Source of the DNA: Primulina eburnea
Lineage: Eukaryota; Streptophyta; Magnoliopsida; Lamiales; Gesneriaceae
Length of the DNA stretch: 64,000 bases
Direction of reading: 5' to 3'
NCBI RefSeq assembly: GCF_022965805.1
Contig: NC_133104.1
Location: forward strand, 38,298,682 to 38,362,681
Shown here piece after piece: positions 1-11,552 of the stretch. The stretch's first letter is position 1. Every line of letters starts with the position of its first letter. The notes below the pieces were generated by a model. That model searched no databases. It saw nothing but the letters and a program-made list of their open reading frames with translations, and was not told the DNA's origin. A program made the translations under genes and the position numbers.

Positions 1-920
1 TTAACTAGAGAGCAAATATGTTGTTGTTTTGGTTGTTTTTCCCCATTGCTTTGTGTCATCCTTTTAGTAATATTACTTTTAATTGTGTCCAAGTAAGTTG
101 CATGGCTTAACTTGTTTCTGTGTTATACCACTATGCATTTGGATCATTTAAGCTGCTAATGTTTTGGGATCATTATCGTGGGTTTATATTTGACCTATCT
201 TGCTTCTTACATGAGTTGTCGCAGTTTTTTTTTCCTTGGAAAAAAACTAAGGTTAATGTAACAATCTTTGTACTTCAATCAAGTTAATGCAAGATATCTA
301 CATTTGCTTACATCCACCAACCATGACACTGGATTTTAATGCAGATTACTAATGCATATTCATTTTTTATTCGGTCTACTAATACATTGTGATATCCGAT
401 GTAATATTTTAATTGATATTAAGCACCAACTACCAGATTTGTTAAGATGGTGCATATGCTTCTTCAGATGTCATGTATTTGTCACTATTAATGTAGCATC
501 TACCAATTTTTTTTTCATGTGTCTATTTTCCTACCTATGATCTTTGTAACTGTCATATCGGTCATCTTTTCCATCAGAAAATGTGTCCGTGTAGCATTTA
601 TATAAATGAAGTAACTTTGTAAATTATTACATGCATTTACATTATCCAACAACCAAAAGATTTGATCTTGATGTGCTACAGGAATGCATATTCATTTCGT
701 GCAGAATCTTATAACTCCATGCATCAAATCAAATTAAGTCAAGTTTGATTGTTGTGTTTTGGCTGGCATTAATGAGTTAGTTGTGTCTACAAGTTTTCTA
801 TTTAAAGCTTATAACCAAATGAGATCAAGTGCACAGAAAAGACCTAATATTATATTGAAATATCATTCTTCCTCGTCTACTTCAACGAGACAATGAGTAA
901 GAAAAAGACACAAGCTTCTG
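1..920. other. AT-rich non-coding stretch
   Basis: No coding similarity was recognised on either strand. The only frames are short and low-complexity. It may be intron or flank of a gene whose other exons lie left of the window. Confidence 0.4.
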
Positions 921-1229
921 ATGAGTGATGACAGTGTTACAAGTAGTTGGAAATACCTGCTGCCCAGTTATTGGAAAGAAGACTTCGGGTATATTTATCT
1001 CACTTCAGACGATGAAGTTGAGATTTTACCATCACCTCCTAAACGTAAAAAATCCAATAGTGTCCAAGATGTATTTGTTTCTTGTGCAGAAAAAAAATCC
1101 CCATGTGATAAGGAGAGGCTGACAGCAAAGAATGATGTGCTTGTCAATGTTGAACCTGCCGACTGTAGCAAGCAGGATGAAGACTTTGGATTGCATCAAT
1201 GTGCCAAACATGGTGGGCGGTGGAGGTAA
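921..1229 (+). CDS. unrecognised 102-residue reading frame, possible last exon
   Basis: The frame begins MSDDSVTSSWKYLLPSYWKE and ends CAKHGGRWR before TAA. It is acidic then basic: a DDEVEILPSPPKRKK stretch resembles a nuclear localisation signal with a proline-rich lead-in, and four cysteines are scattered over the second half. Composition looks protein-like rather than simple AT-rich noise. I do not recognise a family. It could be the 3' exon of a gene starting left of the window or a gene fragment carried by a transposon. No downstream exon was seen before the Harbinger remnant. Confidence 0.3.
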   Translation: MSDDSVTSSWKYLLPSYWKEDFGYIYLTSDDEVEILPSPPKRKKSNSVQDVFVSCAEKKSPCDKERLTAKNDVLVNVEPADCSKQDEDFGLHQCAKHGGRWR

Positions 1230-2281
1230 CGAGTGCGATGGAAAACAAACTGATATCCAAAGCTCACAATCTAGTTGCTCACCTATGAAAAACTGTGGCT
1301 GAGATTCTTGTTGGATATTGACTATAATGTTGTGTATGACCTCTTTTTGTGTATTTGTGGCTTCCCAACAATGTATATATGATATCGTAGTTAGATGGCA
1401 CTAGTTAGTTTGATGTGCTGCTTTTGTGTAATTGTTGTGAAGCTTATGATAAAGGTTTGCTCACACCTTATTAATGATTAAGTACAAATGTAATTGCATA
1501 ATGTTTCTTAAGCATTTTTCATTATTAATGCCTTTTATTTTAGTATGTGTGATTGCAATCTTCAAATTATCATTTCTGATGGAGACAAAAGCAACTGAAT
1601 CAAAAGAATAACTTTATACATTCATATTCAGTGTTTTGAAGTGAGAGGAAGTGATTTGTTACTGTATATTATCAAGACATTCATATTTTTTACAAGTTCA
1701 TCATCATCTTCTTCTTTTATTTAAAATCTTTCAAACCACATTGAGAAGAACAATTGGACAAAAATATTACATGGTTGCCTAAAACTTTGCTTAGAATTCG
1801 ATTCTCCATGCACAGAGAAGGAGTTGGTGTGCAATGAAATATGTCTCGTGTATGTAAAAAACAAGTTACCATGGACATAAAGTTGGATTGGTAACAATAA
1901 TACAATTTATCACATCTAAGGACATGCAGTGAGGTTGGGGGAAACACAAGAATTAATGACGGATGGAAAGCTAACCAAATATTACTAAAAACAACTCACC
2001 TGAAAATTATATCAACACCATATCACATATCTTCCCTAAATAAGTCCATATATATGTTGAAAAAGAGTGGAAGACACATATCATGATGTAGCACAGTTAC
2101 TTGCACATAGCGAAATACATATCTTGAAATACAACATCAACAAAAGGGGAAGGTAACACATACAGAAACAAGATAGTACCAACACAGCACTGTCAATCTG
2201 TTTTAGTAATCCTTCGCAAAAACGATAATTTTCCATCATCGTGAAGACTGAAGAACAATGCTAACTTCTTTGGTTTCTCTA
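1230..2281. other. intergenic
   Basis: AT-rich sequence without a recognised gene. It probably includes the 3' flank of the minus-strand Harbinger remnant that follows. Confidence 0.4.
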
Positions 2282-3191
2282 TCAATCCCTGCTTAGTCCA
2301 GGAATCTTTTGTAACACATCCAGTACATCCTTTGAAACAGGCATCACGATCTCATAGTCGTGACTAAGACGTTTACCAAGATCAGCTATTGCCTCTTTTG
2401 TCATAGCAGTAAAGTTATTGATGGCATCAACAAATAATTCTTCACCTTGCAATGCTTTTTTTCGTTTCTTTTTAGTTTCATTTTGATTCTCCGATGCTGT
2501 GAATGAGGTCGTATTTGCAACATAATTAGATTCACCACCCACCCTCCATGTTCAAAGGTATGTTTTCGAATCCTATATTCATGCAGCTCCTATGACATCG
2601 TCAATGTTTAGAACTTTTTGAACTGCAGTTGCGAAGGTCGATGTTCTTCTCCCTGTTGTACGATCAAATCCAAATATTTCACACCAATATATAATGTGGT
2701 CATGACTTGAATCGCTATGTTTTGGCACTACTATTAATCTATCAATTTGTTTTTCAATAAAATAGAATCAATTTTCTAAATTTAATATCTTACAAACATA
2801 ATTTGTAATGTAAAATAAAAAAGTAAACAATTTTGTTACTTTCAAGTAAACGTTACCTTGACAAATGTGTCCCACGTTCATCCGACGCCTCGATCATTTT
2901 TTGTGTATCATTCCACCCCATTCCACTTCTACGCAACATGGTTACTAATGTGCCATGATTTTTTTTCCATACATGAATTTTTGAGTTGATGTGTGGACAG
3001 CCTCGTAAGTCGGTCCCTGGGAATATTTTCATTTTTGCCTTCCCAAGGAAATTCAAGTAGCCACACTTGAAATCGTTCTCACTTTTCCAGCCATTTGCAA
3101 TTGCTTCTTTCAATGATTGTATCAATACTTCTTACTCATGATCACTCCCCACCCGACGAATTTTTTCAGATTTCTTAAACTTGTTAGCCAT
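2282..3191 (-). pseudogene. Myb/SANT-like DNA-binding ORF of a PIF/Harbinger transposon, decayed
   Basis: Reading from 3191 downward the product starts MANKFKKSEKIRRVGSDHE, meets a TAA where the family usually has Glu, then continues EVLIQSLKEAIANGWKSEN. It holds the family signatures FPGTDLRGCPHINSKIHVWK and GMGWNDTQKMIEA. This is the Myb/SANT-like (Myb_DNA-bind_3 type) protein that PIF/Harbinger elements encode beside their transposase. A GT donor follows about 2855, and the C-terminal part (WCEIFGFDRTTGR, then a KKKRKKA basic patch and LSHDYEIVMPVSKDVLDVLQ near 2282-2542) is broken by further stops. It is not likely to be expressed as a full protein. Confidence 0.75.
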
Positions 3192-3199
3192 TGTACTAG

Positions 3200-3932
3200 T
3201 ATATTTCGGTATCTTGGCTTGTCTTTATTAGGTACTTGAACATTCACGTAGGTATCATACAATGCTCCAAGACAACCCTGCAAAGATTGTCAAAACACAT
3301 AATCGACGACAATTCAAATAGCTAACGATAACGGGTGTAGTTTAAAAACAAAGGAAAGGACCTGTATCTACCAAATTTTTACTAAATCGAGGATAAATCA
3401 TTGTACCTTGAAAAATTTCCAAGCTTCGTTTGAGCATTCTCTGTCACTGGATCTGGCTTCACGAGAAGTAATGGGTGTAGTTTCAAAACACATCTAAGCA
3501 CTTCTGAAAATGAGTGCTGACAGTATACCCACTACATAGGTAGTAATGGCCAATAACTTTATTTTTCTTTTGGTGTGCTAAAATAGACAAAAAAAACGTG
3601 GTAACCTTCTCCTCAACTCGTATATACCTAGATTCCACTAGGCCACCCACATGGGTTACGAGATAGCATAGACGTGCGAATGCATTACGAGTCGTTCGCA
3701 AATTGACAATACATTGGACATTTCCTATGTCAATAATCCTACGTAAGTGGTTCACTTGAGCATTTATTCTTTCAGGATCATCATGCATTTCATGTCTTCT
3801 ATGTGTCCTATGCTTTGTTTTGTATACAAACTTGGTGTAGAAACGCGATACAATGGTGACGAACACAAAGGAAAATATGATAATTTGTTGCAACACTATC
3901 AACTCTTGTATGTATCCATCTTCTTCACCCAT
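3200..3932 (-). mobile_element. PIF/Harbinger transposase remnant (N-terminal part)
   Basis: The minus strand encodes NAFARLCYLVTHVGGL, then LAHQKKNKVIGHYYLCSGYT followed by SEVL-type sequence, matching the N-terminal DUF8040-like region of plant PIF/Harbinger (HARBI1-like) transposases. After a frame break near 3490 the expected LHPLLLVKPDPVTENAQ appears in another frame. At 3285-3235 the catalytic-core entry CLGALYDTYVNVQVPNKDK is visible, with YD where the family has DG. The rest of the DDE core is missing: the sequence runs straight into the Myb/SANT-like ORF. The first catalytic Asp context is altered and the core is deleted, so the element is dead. Confidence 0.75.
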
Positions 3933-4970
3933 GACAGATAGATGTCTGTGACATCATGAATTATTAGTATAAAGTTTATGTATAATCCATATGAATGTCC
4001 AAATCTGAGTAACCATGCAGTAACAAATTGAAGAAGTCAACGTACACATCGTTACTTATGAAAATGTACAAAAATATTACCAAATCGTGGAGGTTAAGGA
4101 TGTGGAACATAAGAAAGAACAAAACTGGTTGTAGATTAATGATTTGGAAGATTAAGAAGAAGAAAAAAAGTATACAAAAATAAGAAAAGGTTTCAACTGG
4201 GAGCATGGACTTCAATTCAAGAGAAATATACCACAAACAATAAAAAATCGTAGCACAAAAATTAGGTTGTTCGTCTGAAATATGATAATCTCACAAGTAT
4301 TTTTGACGAGATATGTTGTATTTCGACAATGCCTTCTCCAAAAGCGTCTCAGTCGATCAACCCTGTTATCGGAAAGCGATTTAATCTTCTTCTTGGCTCA
4401 CACTATTTCATACTTCTTTGTTCTTCAGCTTTCTCCTTCCCGAACGAGCTTTATGATCTAGGGTCCTTTCCTTATTTTAATCGGTTTTTTATTTCTACCT
4501 AAATTCAGTACAATTAATCAGGGCAGTATGGGGATATTTCATAAAAATCTAGAATAATATACAAGATGTGAGAATACATCTCAAGTGTCTAGTGTGATAT
4601 CTTGTACTCATATTTTAGTCATCAATGTCGGGCCCAAGGACATTTTATTTTTCTGAATAAGACAAAGGAACAAGGGATGAGACAATATGTGTCATCTAAT
4701 CCGTCTCTCATCCACCGAGACAAATGGTACCTAAATATTTTAGTAGTTTTAAAATTCTGGAAAGTAGGTAGGACATTGACAAGAGAATGTTTTTATAATA
4801 TCTTATATTAGATAAAAATATAGTTTTTTTTTTATAATTTTAAAATAATATTGTTGTTATTTTAAAAAATTTATATTGATACAAAGTTAGTTATTTTAGG
4901 TGTTTCAAACTTAATAATAAAGTATGATATAGAATAAGTATATATAGCATAGATACTATATCAATTTAAA
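3933..4970. other. intergenic, flank of the Harbinger remnant
   Basis: AT-rich, with long A and T runs near 4810-4870. No gene or clear terminal inverted repeat was found. Confidence 0.4.
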
Positions 4971-5304
4971 TGTTGCTTTACCAAAAGCTATAGTTAATAG
5001 TAATGGTGTAACTCAAATCTTTTAAACCGCACAGCAGCTCAAGCACCACGGTTCGATCGCTTTACTAAGCAGGGACAATTATTGCACCCAATAATCTCTC
5101 TCCCAATAATTGCACTTCTTGCAATCAATGGGAATCGAACCCGTGACCTTGGCTCTGATACCAATTGTTGGACCGAGCGGTTGTCACTTTACCAAAAGCT
5201 ATAACTAGTAGTAATGGTGCAATTCAAATTTTTTAAACCGCACATCAGCTCAAACACCACAGTTCAATTGTTCTATCAAGCATGGACAATTATTGCACCC
5301 AACA
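4971..5304 (-). mobile_element. TRIM retrotransposon, copy 1 (reverse orientation, one LTR shortened)
   Basis: Read on the minus strand the 5' LTR is 5304-5166 (139 bp, begins TGTTGGGTGCAATAATTG). It is followed directly by the primer site TTGGTATCAGAGCC, a perfect match to the initiator tRNA-Met type site. A purine-rich TTGGGAGAGAGAT tract precedes the 3' LTR at 5093-4971. That LTR is only 123 bp because about 18 bp near its terminal end are lost relative to the partner. Flanks are TTAAA and TTATA, a degraded 5-bp target duplication. The internal region is about 72 bp with no coding capacity. The same family is intact at 12530-12879. Confidence 0.85.
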
Positions 5305-5711
5305 TTATAGCTTCTAAAATCCTAAATTTATAAATCCCAAATTTACAACTTCTATAAATCCCAAAATCTTATATCTAAAAATTCCCAAAATTGAAATAAC
5401 TATGATTTCAATTTATACTTGTGTCCCCTATTTTTTTACGACAAATTCTTGAATGAAATAGTCCTTCCAATTCACCAGTTTCTACTTCCGTACAAAATGC
5501 CTATCAACGGTGTTGCATTAGAATACTGCCCAACTTTATATATGACTTCTTAAGAGTTACTGAATGAAACCGACTCGAAAGATATTTTATTCTTATTTGA
5601 ATTCATTGAATTCGAGTCAAATTCGAGTCTAAATTTTATTATTTGACAATTTGCGAACTTTCGTAAGTTTTTAAAAGAAGTTTTGATAATTTATTAATAT
5701 AATATAAAAAT
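5305..5711. other. intergenic
   Basis: AT-rich. From about 5570 it contains TTCGAG-rich degenerate repeats of a kind also seen near 11340-11440, 12370-12480, 53460-53770 and 58240-58640. Confidence 0.35.
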
Positions 5712-5889
5712 GAATAGTCTCTTGTGCGACAGTCTTACGAGTGTTTATCTGTGAGACAGATCAATCCTACCGACATTCACAATAAAAAGTAATACTCTTA
5801 GCATAAAAAGTAATATTTTTCATGGATGACCCAAATAAAGATCGTCTCACAAAATATGACCTGTGAGACTGTCTCAACAAGGTTTTGTC
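5712..5889 (+). mobile_element. GTGAGAC-family MITE, copy A (178 bp)
   Basis: Starts GAATAGTCTCTTGTG and ends GGTTTTGTC. It is flanked by an exact 9-bp duplication TATAAAAAT at 5703-5711 and 5890-5898. The core carries two copies of the motif AAAAAGTAATA and GTGAGAC/GTCTCAC blocks near both ends, here partly decayed (GTGCGACAGTCTTACGAG). Confidence 0.9.
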
Positions 5890-6540
5890 TATAAAAATAT
5901 AGTAAAAAAAACATATTTTGTATCTTTCATATAGTAAAAAAACATATTTTTATCTTTCAAGTATTTATTTATTTAACCAATAGTTTTAATAACTCGCTAA
6001 TGTGCTTGAATATTTCATACCAAACTTGAACAAATTTTTTTTAAATATTTCGAGTTTCGCATCAAACTCAAATATATCTATTCAAATAGAACTCAAACTT
6101 TAGATTTTTCATTATGTTCAGTTTGATTTGGTTCAGTTCATATAATTTATCTTTCATTTTATGATATAATAAGTAATTTTATTGTTAAGATGGAAGTGCA
6201 TGTAACATAAACTAAAGTATAAATAACATTATCAAATTCATGTGGAAAATAGGTACCTACCGAATATTAAATTTAATATAGTTGAATATATAATGTCCAA
6301 TAACTATATCAAATTTACATTTGATTAGTGAATGGCTTAAAATGTAGATGTCTATTATAAATCAACAAATTCATTAAAATCGTGTTTGAATTAATGGATT
6401 TCAAATTTATAAATTTCAAATATATTTTTATTATTTAGATAAGAAAAAGCATGTATTTCAAATTTATCACTTACATATTTATATAGTATTTTATATTAAT
6501 GAAGATTGATTTCAAACTAGAAATCGTGGTGTTTTTATGT
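5890..6540. other. intergenic, AT-rich
   Basis: Contains a short local duplication of the motif ATATAGTAAAAAAACATATTT (about 5895-5955) and degenerate TTCGAG-type repeat sequence to about 6130. No gene. Confidence 0.4.
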
Positions 6541-6547
6541 CGTTGAA

Positions 6548-6660
6548 ATTATGGGCTAATGGGTCTCATTGAAATAATGGGCTTTATATATACGATTGGG
6601 CCTCATTTTTATTTATCAATTTGAGGAACCCAAGCCCAATAATACTTCTTTTATGCCCAA
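6548..6660 (+). promoter_or_regulatory. CLPP4 promoter region with clustered site II (GGGCC/T) motifs
   Basis: Within about 110 bp lie ATGGGCTAAT, AATGGGCTTTA, TTGGGCCTCA, AAGCCCAATA and ATGCCCAATT. TGGGCC/TGGGCT and their complements are the site II elements bound by TCP factors that are over-represented upstream of plant nuclear genes for organelle and translation proteins. The cluster lies 47-160 bp before the CLPP4 ATG. Confidence 0.6.
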
Positions 6661-6706
6661 TTTGCAACCAATCTCCGGTGACTAACATTTTATCCCGAGT
6701 GTTGCC

Positions 6707-8794
6707 ATGGACTCACTCATCCTCTCTGCGCCGTTCTCCCACCACTTCTCCGCCGCATCCAGTTGCCACGGCCACCACCCGGGCCCTCAAACTACACCAC
6801 CTACTGCTTTCTGCCTGCACCGTTCCAAAACCCGCCACCGAACGTTACCCCTCAGATGCTCCCTCGCTTCCTGCAACCACCAAACTCTCGGCTCTTCGGT
6901 CGCGGCTCCATCGGAGCAATCCCTCTTGCTCCATCTCACGGATTCTTCCCCTCAGACTCCCGCCACCGCCATGCGTGGCGCCGATTCTGACGCCATGGGG
7001 TTGTTGCTCAAGGAGCGCATTGTCTTCCTGGGGAGCAGTATTGATGATCTTGTCGCTGATTCAATTATCAGTCAGCTGTTACTGTTAGACGCTCAGGATT
7101 CGACCAAGGATATCCGGCTGTTCATCAATTCGTCTGGTGGCTCTCTCAGGTTTATGTATGCAAATTTGTCATTGGTTTAGTTTTATGAAGTCCTTTTAAT
7201 TCATTTTGCAATTTATTACATGGCCAAAGAAAGATGGCTGACTTGGCTTCAGTCTTTACTAGTTATTTTTCAGTTGATCTGAAGATGGGAATCCCAAAAT
7301 CATATTAGCTTTAGTCACAAGGTGGATTATGTTTCCATGTGTACTTGTTACGAGGATTGAATGACCAATATATAGTATGAGTTGGTATTAGAGTCACTGC
7401 GAGAATATGATTGAGTGCATTTATATTGGTAGATTGACATTGCTTCTTATTTCTGGGTTGCCAAATGTTTGTGCTAGTCCATAATTGTGCGTATCTAAGA
7501 TGGCATATTCAGGTTTTTCCTCCTGATGGATTGTGTGGAGAAAGTCAGTAACTTTGAATGTGAGAGGCCAACAATTTGTACCATTATTTCTTGAGTTGAA
7601 AGATAGGTTGAAGGAGTGGATGTAGTGGTCTATCTGTAGGAGAATTTGGCTTCATATGAATATTCTTTCTTCTAAAACTACGTATATTTGATTTATTTTT
7701 ATATAATGTGATCGATATGTTTTGAATCTTTCAATGATTATGCTCTTTTCATTATTTTCACCATTCTCGTGCTCCAGTTAAATGGAGTTGGTGGTATAAT
7801 GTGATGCACATGTCACTGGATCTTTTTTTATGCTCTGTTGTTTTAGGTGCTTCAACTTTGCGCTTGCCCCCGTATCTACCTTATATCAAAATATTGGTCT
7901 AACCCTTCCATTTAGAGAATACTGGGAACGTAGTACATTTTTTGTATTGATTTAAAAATCAGAGTTTTTATTCGGCTCACAGTAGTTCAGTTATCTTAAT
8001 TAGTGATGGTTTATTCCTACAATGGATTGATCTCGTTTCCATTTTAATATCTATCGAGTCATGATCAATCTAAATTATCTTACCAGTATTGATTGATAAC
8101 CAGCATAAGTTATCCCATATTTATGGCCTCAAGTCTTTGCTACTTGAACTATAGCTAAATGTGACTGCATTGGATGGAGGCACACTTTAAATATTGATTT
8201 AACTCTATCTCAAATTCATTGTCTAATGGAATAGGTTTTAGTTGTGGTTTAGGCTTAATATTTTCTAATTCTTTCCAAGTTCATTCACATATATTCTTTT
8301 ACTCCAGCGCTACGATGGCCATCTTTGATGTTGTACGGCTAGTTAGGGCCGATGTCTCCACAATTGCTCTTGGCATTTCAGCATCAACAGCATCCATTAT
8401 TCTCGGTGGTGGCACTAAAGGCAAGCGCTTTGCAATGCCTAATACCCGAATCATGATCCACCAACCACTCGGAGGTGCTAGTGGGCAAGCAATTGATGTG
8501 GAAATTCAAGCCAGGGAGGTAATGCATAACAAGAAGAACGTCACAGGAATTATATCTGATTGCACCGGTAGATCATTTGAACAAGTTGAAAAGGATATTG
8601 ATAGAGATCGCTACATGTCCCCCATTGAAGCAGTGGAATATGGCTTAATAGATGGAGTTATTGATAGGGATAGCATTATTCCACTTGAGCCTGTCCCAGA
8701 AAGAGTTAAGCCCTCTACATTCAATTATGAGGAGATCAGCAAGGATCCTAGAAAGTTCTTAACACCCGATATACCTGATGATGAGATATATTAG
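6707..8794 (+). CDS. CLPP4: plastid Clp protease proteolytic subunit ClpP4
   Basis: Exons 6707-7149 and 8308-8794 join (AG|C gives Ser) to a 309-residue protein. The first roughly 90 residues are Ser/Pro/Thr/Ala-rich without acidic residues, as in a chloroplast transit peptide. The protease fold follows. The Ser-His-Asp triad aligns at S174 (GISASTA), H199 (MIHQPLGG) and D248 ([10 protein letters not shown]), so this subunit should be active in the stromal ClpPR core, where it forms the P-ring with ClpP3, P5 and P6. The ClpP4-type C-terminus [12 protein letters not shown] and the extension [16 protein letters not shown] separate it from the other ClpP paralogues. FINSSGGS replaces the usual FINSPGGS. 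Intron 7150-8307 is GT-AG. No frame break. Confidence 0.95.
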
Positions 8795-10025
8795 TCTGGA
8801 CATTTATTTTGGGTAAACATCCTTTATAAATTTCATTTTTGCTTCTGTACTTGGTGCTGAACATCCTTGGATTCACATGTACTTACAGATGTTTAAGATT
8901 TCAAATGAAACCTTGACTTCCTGTTTTAAATTTATTATCTCATTGAGCTAAAGAACAATTTTTGAGAATTTTAAAAGTGGCTAAAATTATTGATATTCTG
9001 CTTGTATATTGATGCACTCATATTTCACTTACCAATGGCTTATATGATTTGTATCTTTCTGTTAAGGTTAATTTTATAACTTCTACAAGCACATTTTTCG
9101 ATATCTGCCAATTTTTTTGAGAGAGAGTCGATGATTCTAGTCACAACAAAATTCATTCAGTCTTTATGTCTTTTCATCAGAGATCCTTTAGACTGGCAAT
9201 TGATTATCGTATAGTGTACTGAAGCAGTTGTATCTATTCAAGAAGCTGCTAATGCACTGTCTTATGCTACTATATTTGAGGGATTCATTTTGTTGTATAT
9301 TTTGACCAGATGGCATCAGGTTTATGTGGCGAAGTGATGAACAAATCAAGCATTCGTCTTTAGAGTCCTTTTCACAGGTTCCAAGTTTGGGAAGGGTTGC
9401 TTCAGCATTCAAAATTCCAGTTGTGGCCAGAAATAGTGTAAAAGTGACTGATTCGTTGTCTCTGATTCATCAATACTTTGTTTGTAACACATGTAATGTA
9501 CCCAATTCTGCTTTTCTACGACAAACTGGGTCCAGTATTTGTTATGAATGAGAATGCAGAATGAAAAGTCGTTCATGTTTGAATGCAGCAATGTTTAGAC
9601 TTCATTCTTCTGTGTCCCATTAGATGTCACGACTTGTGGCATGCTGCGTGGAATACTTGCGCGTGTGCAAGTATATTGCATTGCCCTCATGCAAGGTTCA
9701 ACTACCCATGTTCAGTTTATAGATTATCTGATACCAAAATCTTTAAGTTTCTAATAAAGTTTTGGGTTCCAGGTCCTCAACTCAAAAAAAAACCAAGTAT
9801 GTGTCCATAAATATCATATTATTTATATTATAACTCGATTCATTGATTGAAAGTTTTAAAATTTTAATTAAATAAAAGGACTGCATTCAACTCTTATAGC
9901 TAATGCTTTTCAAGCACATAAGATTAGTTGACTAAAACTTATGTAATGTTTTGTTTAATTATTGTAAATAGTTAATGTTTCCAAGTGCATGAAACCAAAT
10001 GATGGTTGTTTTGTCATTAATTTAA
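8795..10025. other. CLPP4 3' flank and intergenic
   Basis: The first few hundred bases should be 3' UTR. A short frame at 9324-9551 looks protein-like at its start (MWRSDEQIKHSSLESFSQVP) but matches nothing I know and may be chance. Confidence 0.4.
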
Positions 10026-10207
10026 GAGTAGGTCTTTTGTGATATGCTCTCACGAATCTTTATCTGTGAGACAGGTCAATCTTACTGATATTCACAATAA
10101 AAAGTAATACTCTTAGCATAAAAGTAATATTTTTTCATGGATGACCCAAATAAGAGATTTGTTTCACAAGATACTATCTTTGAGATTGTCTCACACAAAT
10201 TTTTACC
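10026..10207 (+). mobile_element. GTGAGAC-family MITE, copy B (182 bp)
   Basis: Starts GAGTAGGTCTTTTGTG, ends TTTTTACC. The 9-bp flanks are TTAATTTAA and ATAATTTAA (one mismatch). It shares the twin AAAGTAATA core with copy A. Confidence 0.9.
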
Positions 10208-10607
10208 ATAATTTAAATAGTTTTATCGTATAATATGTAATGAATTTTAATCAAATGATCACTTATATTGGGGTGTAAAATCGATGCATCAAAATTAGAT
10301 CACCAAAATTATTATTTTTAGAAAAATGTACTTTAATAATTTTTTTCCTTTCAATAAATCTCTGTGGTGCATATATGGTGGTCTCTCAGGTCTAGTTGAT
10401 ATATATTTTCAAAACCTATAGAATTTCATAATATTTAGTCAATGTAGGTTTTGATATTCTTCCGGACATTGCAATTTCTAGTCAAGAAACATGTCCTAAT
10501 TTTATTTATTTTTTAATAAAAAATAAAATGTCACTATTATTGATTATAAAAATTAGGAACCCACCCCAATTCATGGCCGTCCCAGATATATATTTTTCGT
10601 AACGTAA
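10208..10607. other. intergenic
   Basis: AT-rich, nothing recognised. Confidence 0.4.
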
Positions 10608-11138
10608 GGCTACGTTTGGTTGGAGGATAGGATAAAATAATGAAATGATTAAGAGAAAAATGATAAAAATAATGATTGAAGTAGATAATGATAAAATAAT
10701 ATTATGTTTGATATGATTTTTAAGAATGAGATAAATAATAATCTTTTGATTAATTAACAAAATTGCCCTTCAAGTTTTGTGGCGGCGGTCGGCGGCGGCG
10801 GTTGATGGTGGTTGACGGAGGTCGTTGTGTGCGGCGACGGCGGTCCGCCGGTCGGTGTAGGGAAGTGGTGGTGAGTTTGGATCTAGGAGAAGGGTAAAAT
10901 TAGAAAAATATGATGGATTAAGAGTGAGATAAATAATCCTAGAGATTTTATCACACCTAATATAACATAATCATTCATAGGAGTGATATATTTGATTAAA
11001 TAATCACTCATATCAAACATGTGATTAGGTGGGTTAAAAAAAATAAACACACCTAATCACCCATACCACCATTATCAAACATGTGATTAGGTGAGTTAAA
11101 AAAAATAAACCCACCTAATCACCACTACCAAATGCACC
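10608..11138. mobile_element. Tourist/Harbinger-like MITE (531 bp) with a GC-rich patch
   Basis: Left end GGCTACGTTTGGTTGGAGGA and the complement of the right end GGTGCATTTGGTAGTGGTGA form an imperfect terminal inverted repeat. GTAA lies directly outside both ends (10604-10607 and 11139-11142), which would fit a TAA-type duplication. Near the right end a unit of about 65 bp containing AACATGTGATTAGGTG and CACCTAATCACC is present twice (about 11013-11125). A GCGG-rich stretch sits at 10780-10860. No transposase is encoded. Confidence 0.6.
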
Positions 11139-11186
11139 GTAAAAGTATAGGTAACGTATTACTCCATAGCGCATATATTAATTTGT

Positions 11187-11190
<4 letters not shown>

Positions 11191-11276
<86 letters not shown>

Positions 11277-11280
11277 TGAT
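11191..11280. repeat. (TA)n microsatellite
   Basis: About 90 bp of AT alternation interrupted by two GTATAT units. Confidence 0.95.
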
Positions 11281-11442
11281 ATATATTGTTGCATAATTAT
11301 TTTTGGAAAAATATAAGCAACTCAAGAGTTTGATTTTTCGATTGATGTTTTGAAAATCGGTTTGGATAATTTGATTTGAATAACAATTTGATCGATTCGA
11401 GTAGCTAGAGATATAATTCGAGTATATTGTTTCTCATGTAAA

Positions 11443-11552
11443 ATTTTTATTGTTCAAGCAGAATATGTAGATTGTACCCGAGGAACCGACTAATCTGACA
11501 GGGAGTGAGACCATTTAACCCAATCTACATATTTTACTTGAACAATAAAAAT
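11443..11552. repeat. 110-bp inverted repeat (hairpin)
   Basis: A 32-bp left arm ending TATGTAGATTG pairs with a right arm starting CAATCTACATA with three mismatches. A 46-nt loop of higher GC content (CCCGAGGAACCGAC and so on) separates them. It is a foldback element or remnant. Nothing in it is coding. Confidence 0.75.

Noticed and set aside
5142..5165. tRNA gene suggested by GGCTCTGATACCAA and GGGAATCGAACCCGTG
   Set aside because: It is the primer-binding site and the following internal sequence of the TRIM on the minus strand. No full cloverleaf can be drawn and LTRs flank it.
11125..11325. 66-residue reading frame of Tyr/Ile repeats (minus strand)
   Set aside because: It is translation of the (TA)n microsatellite.
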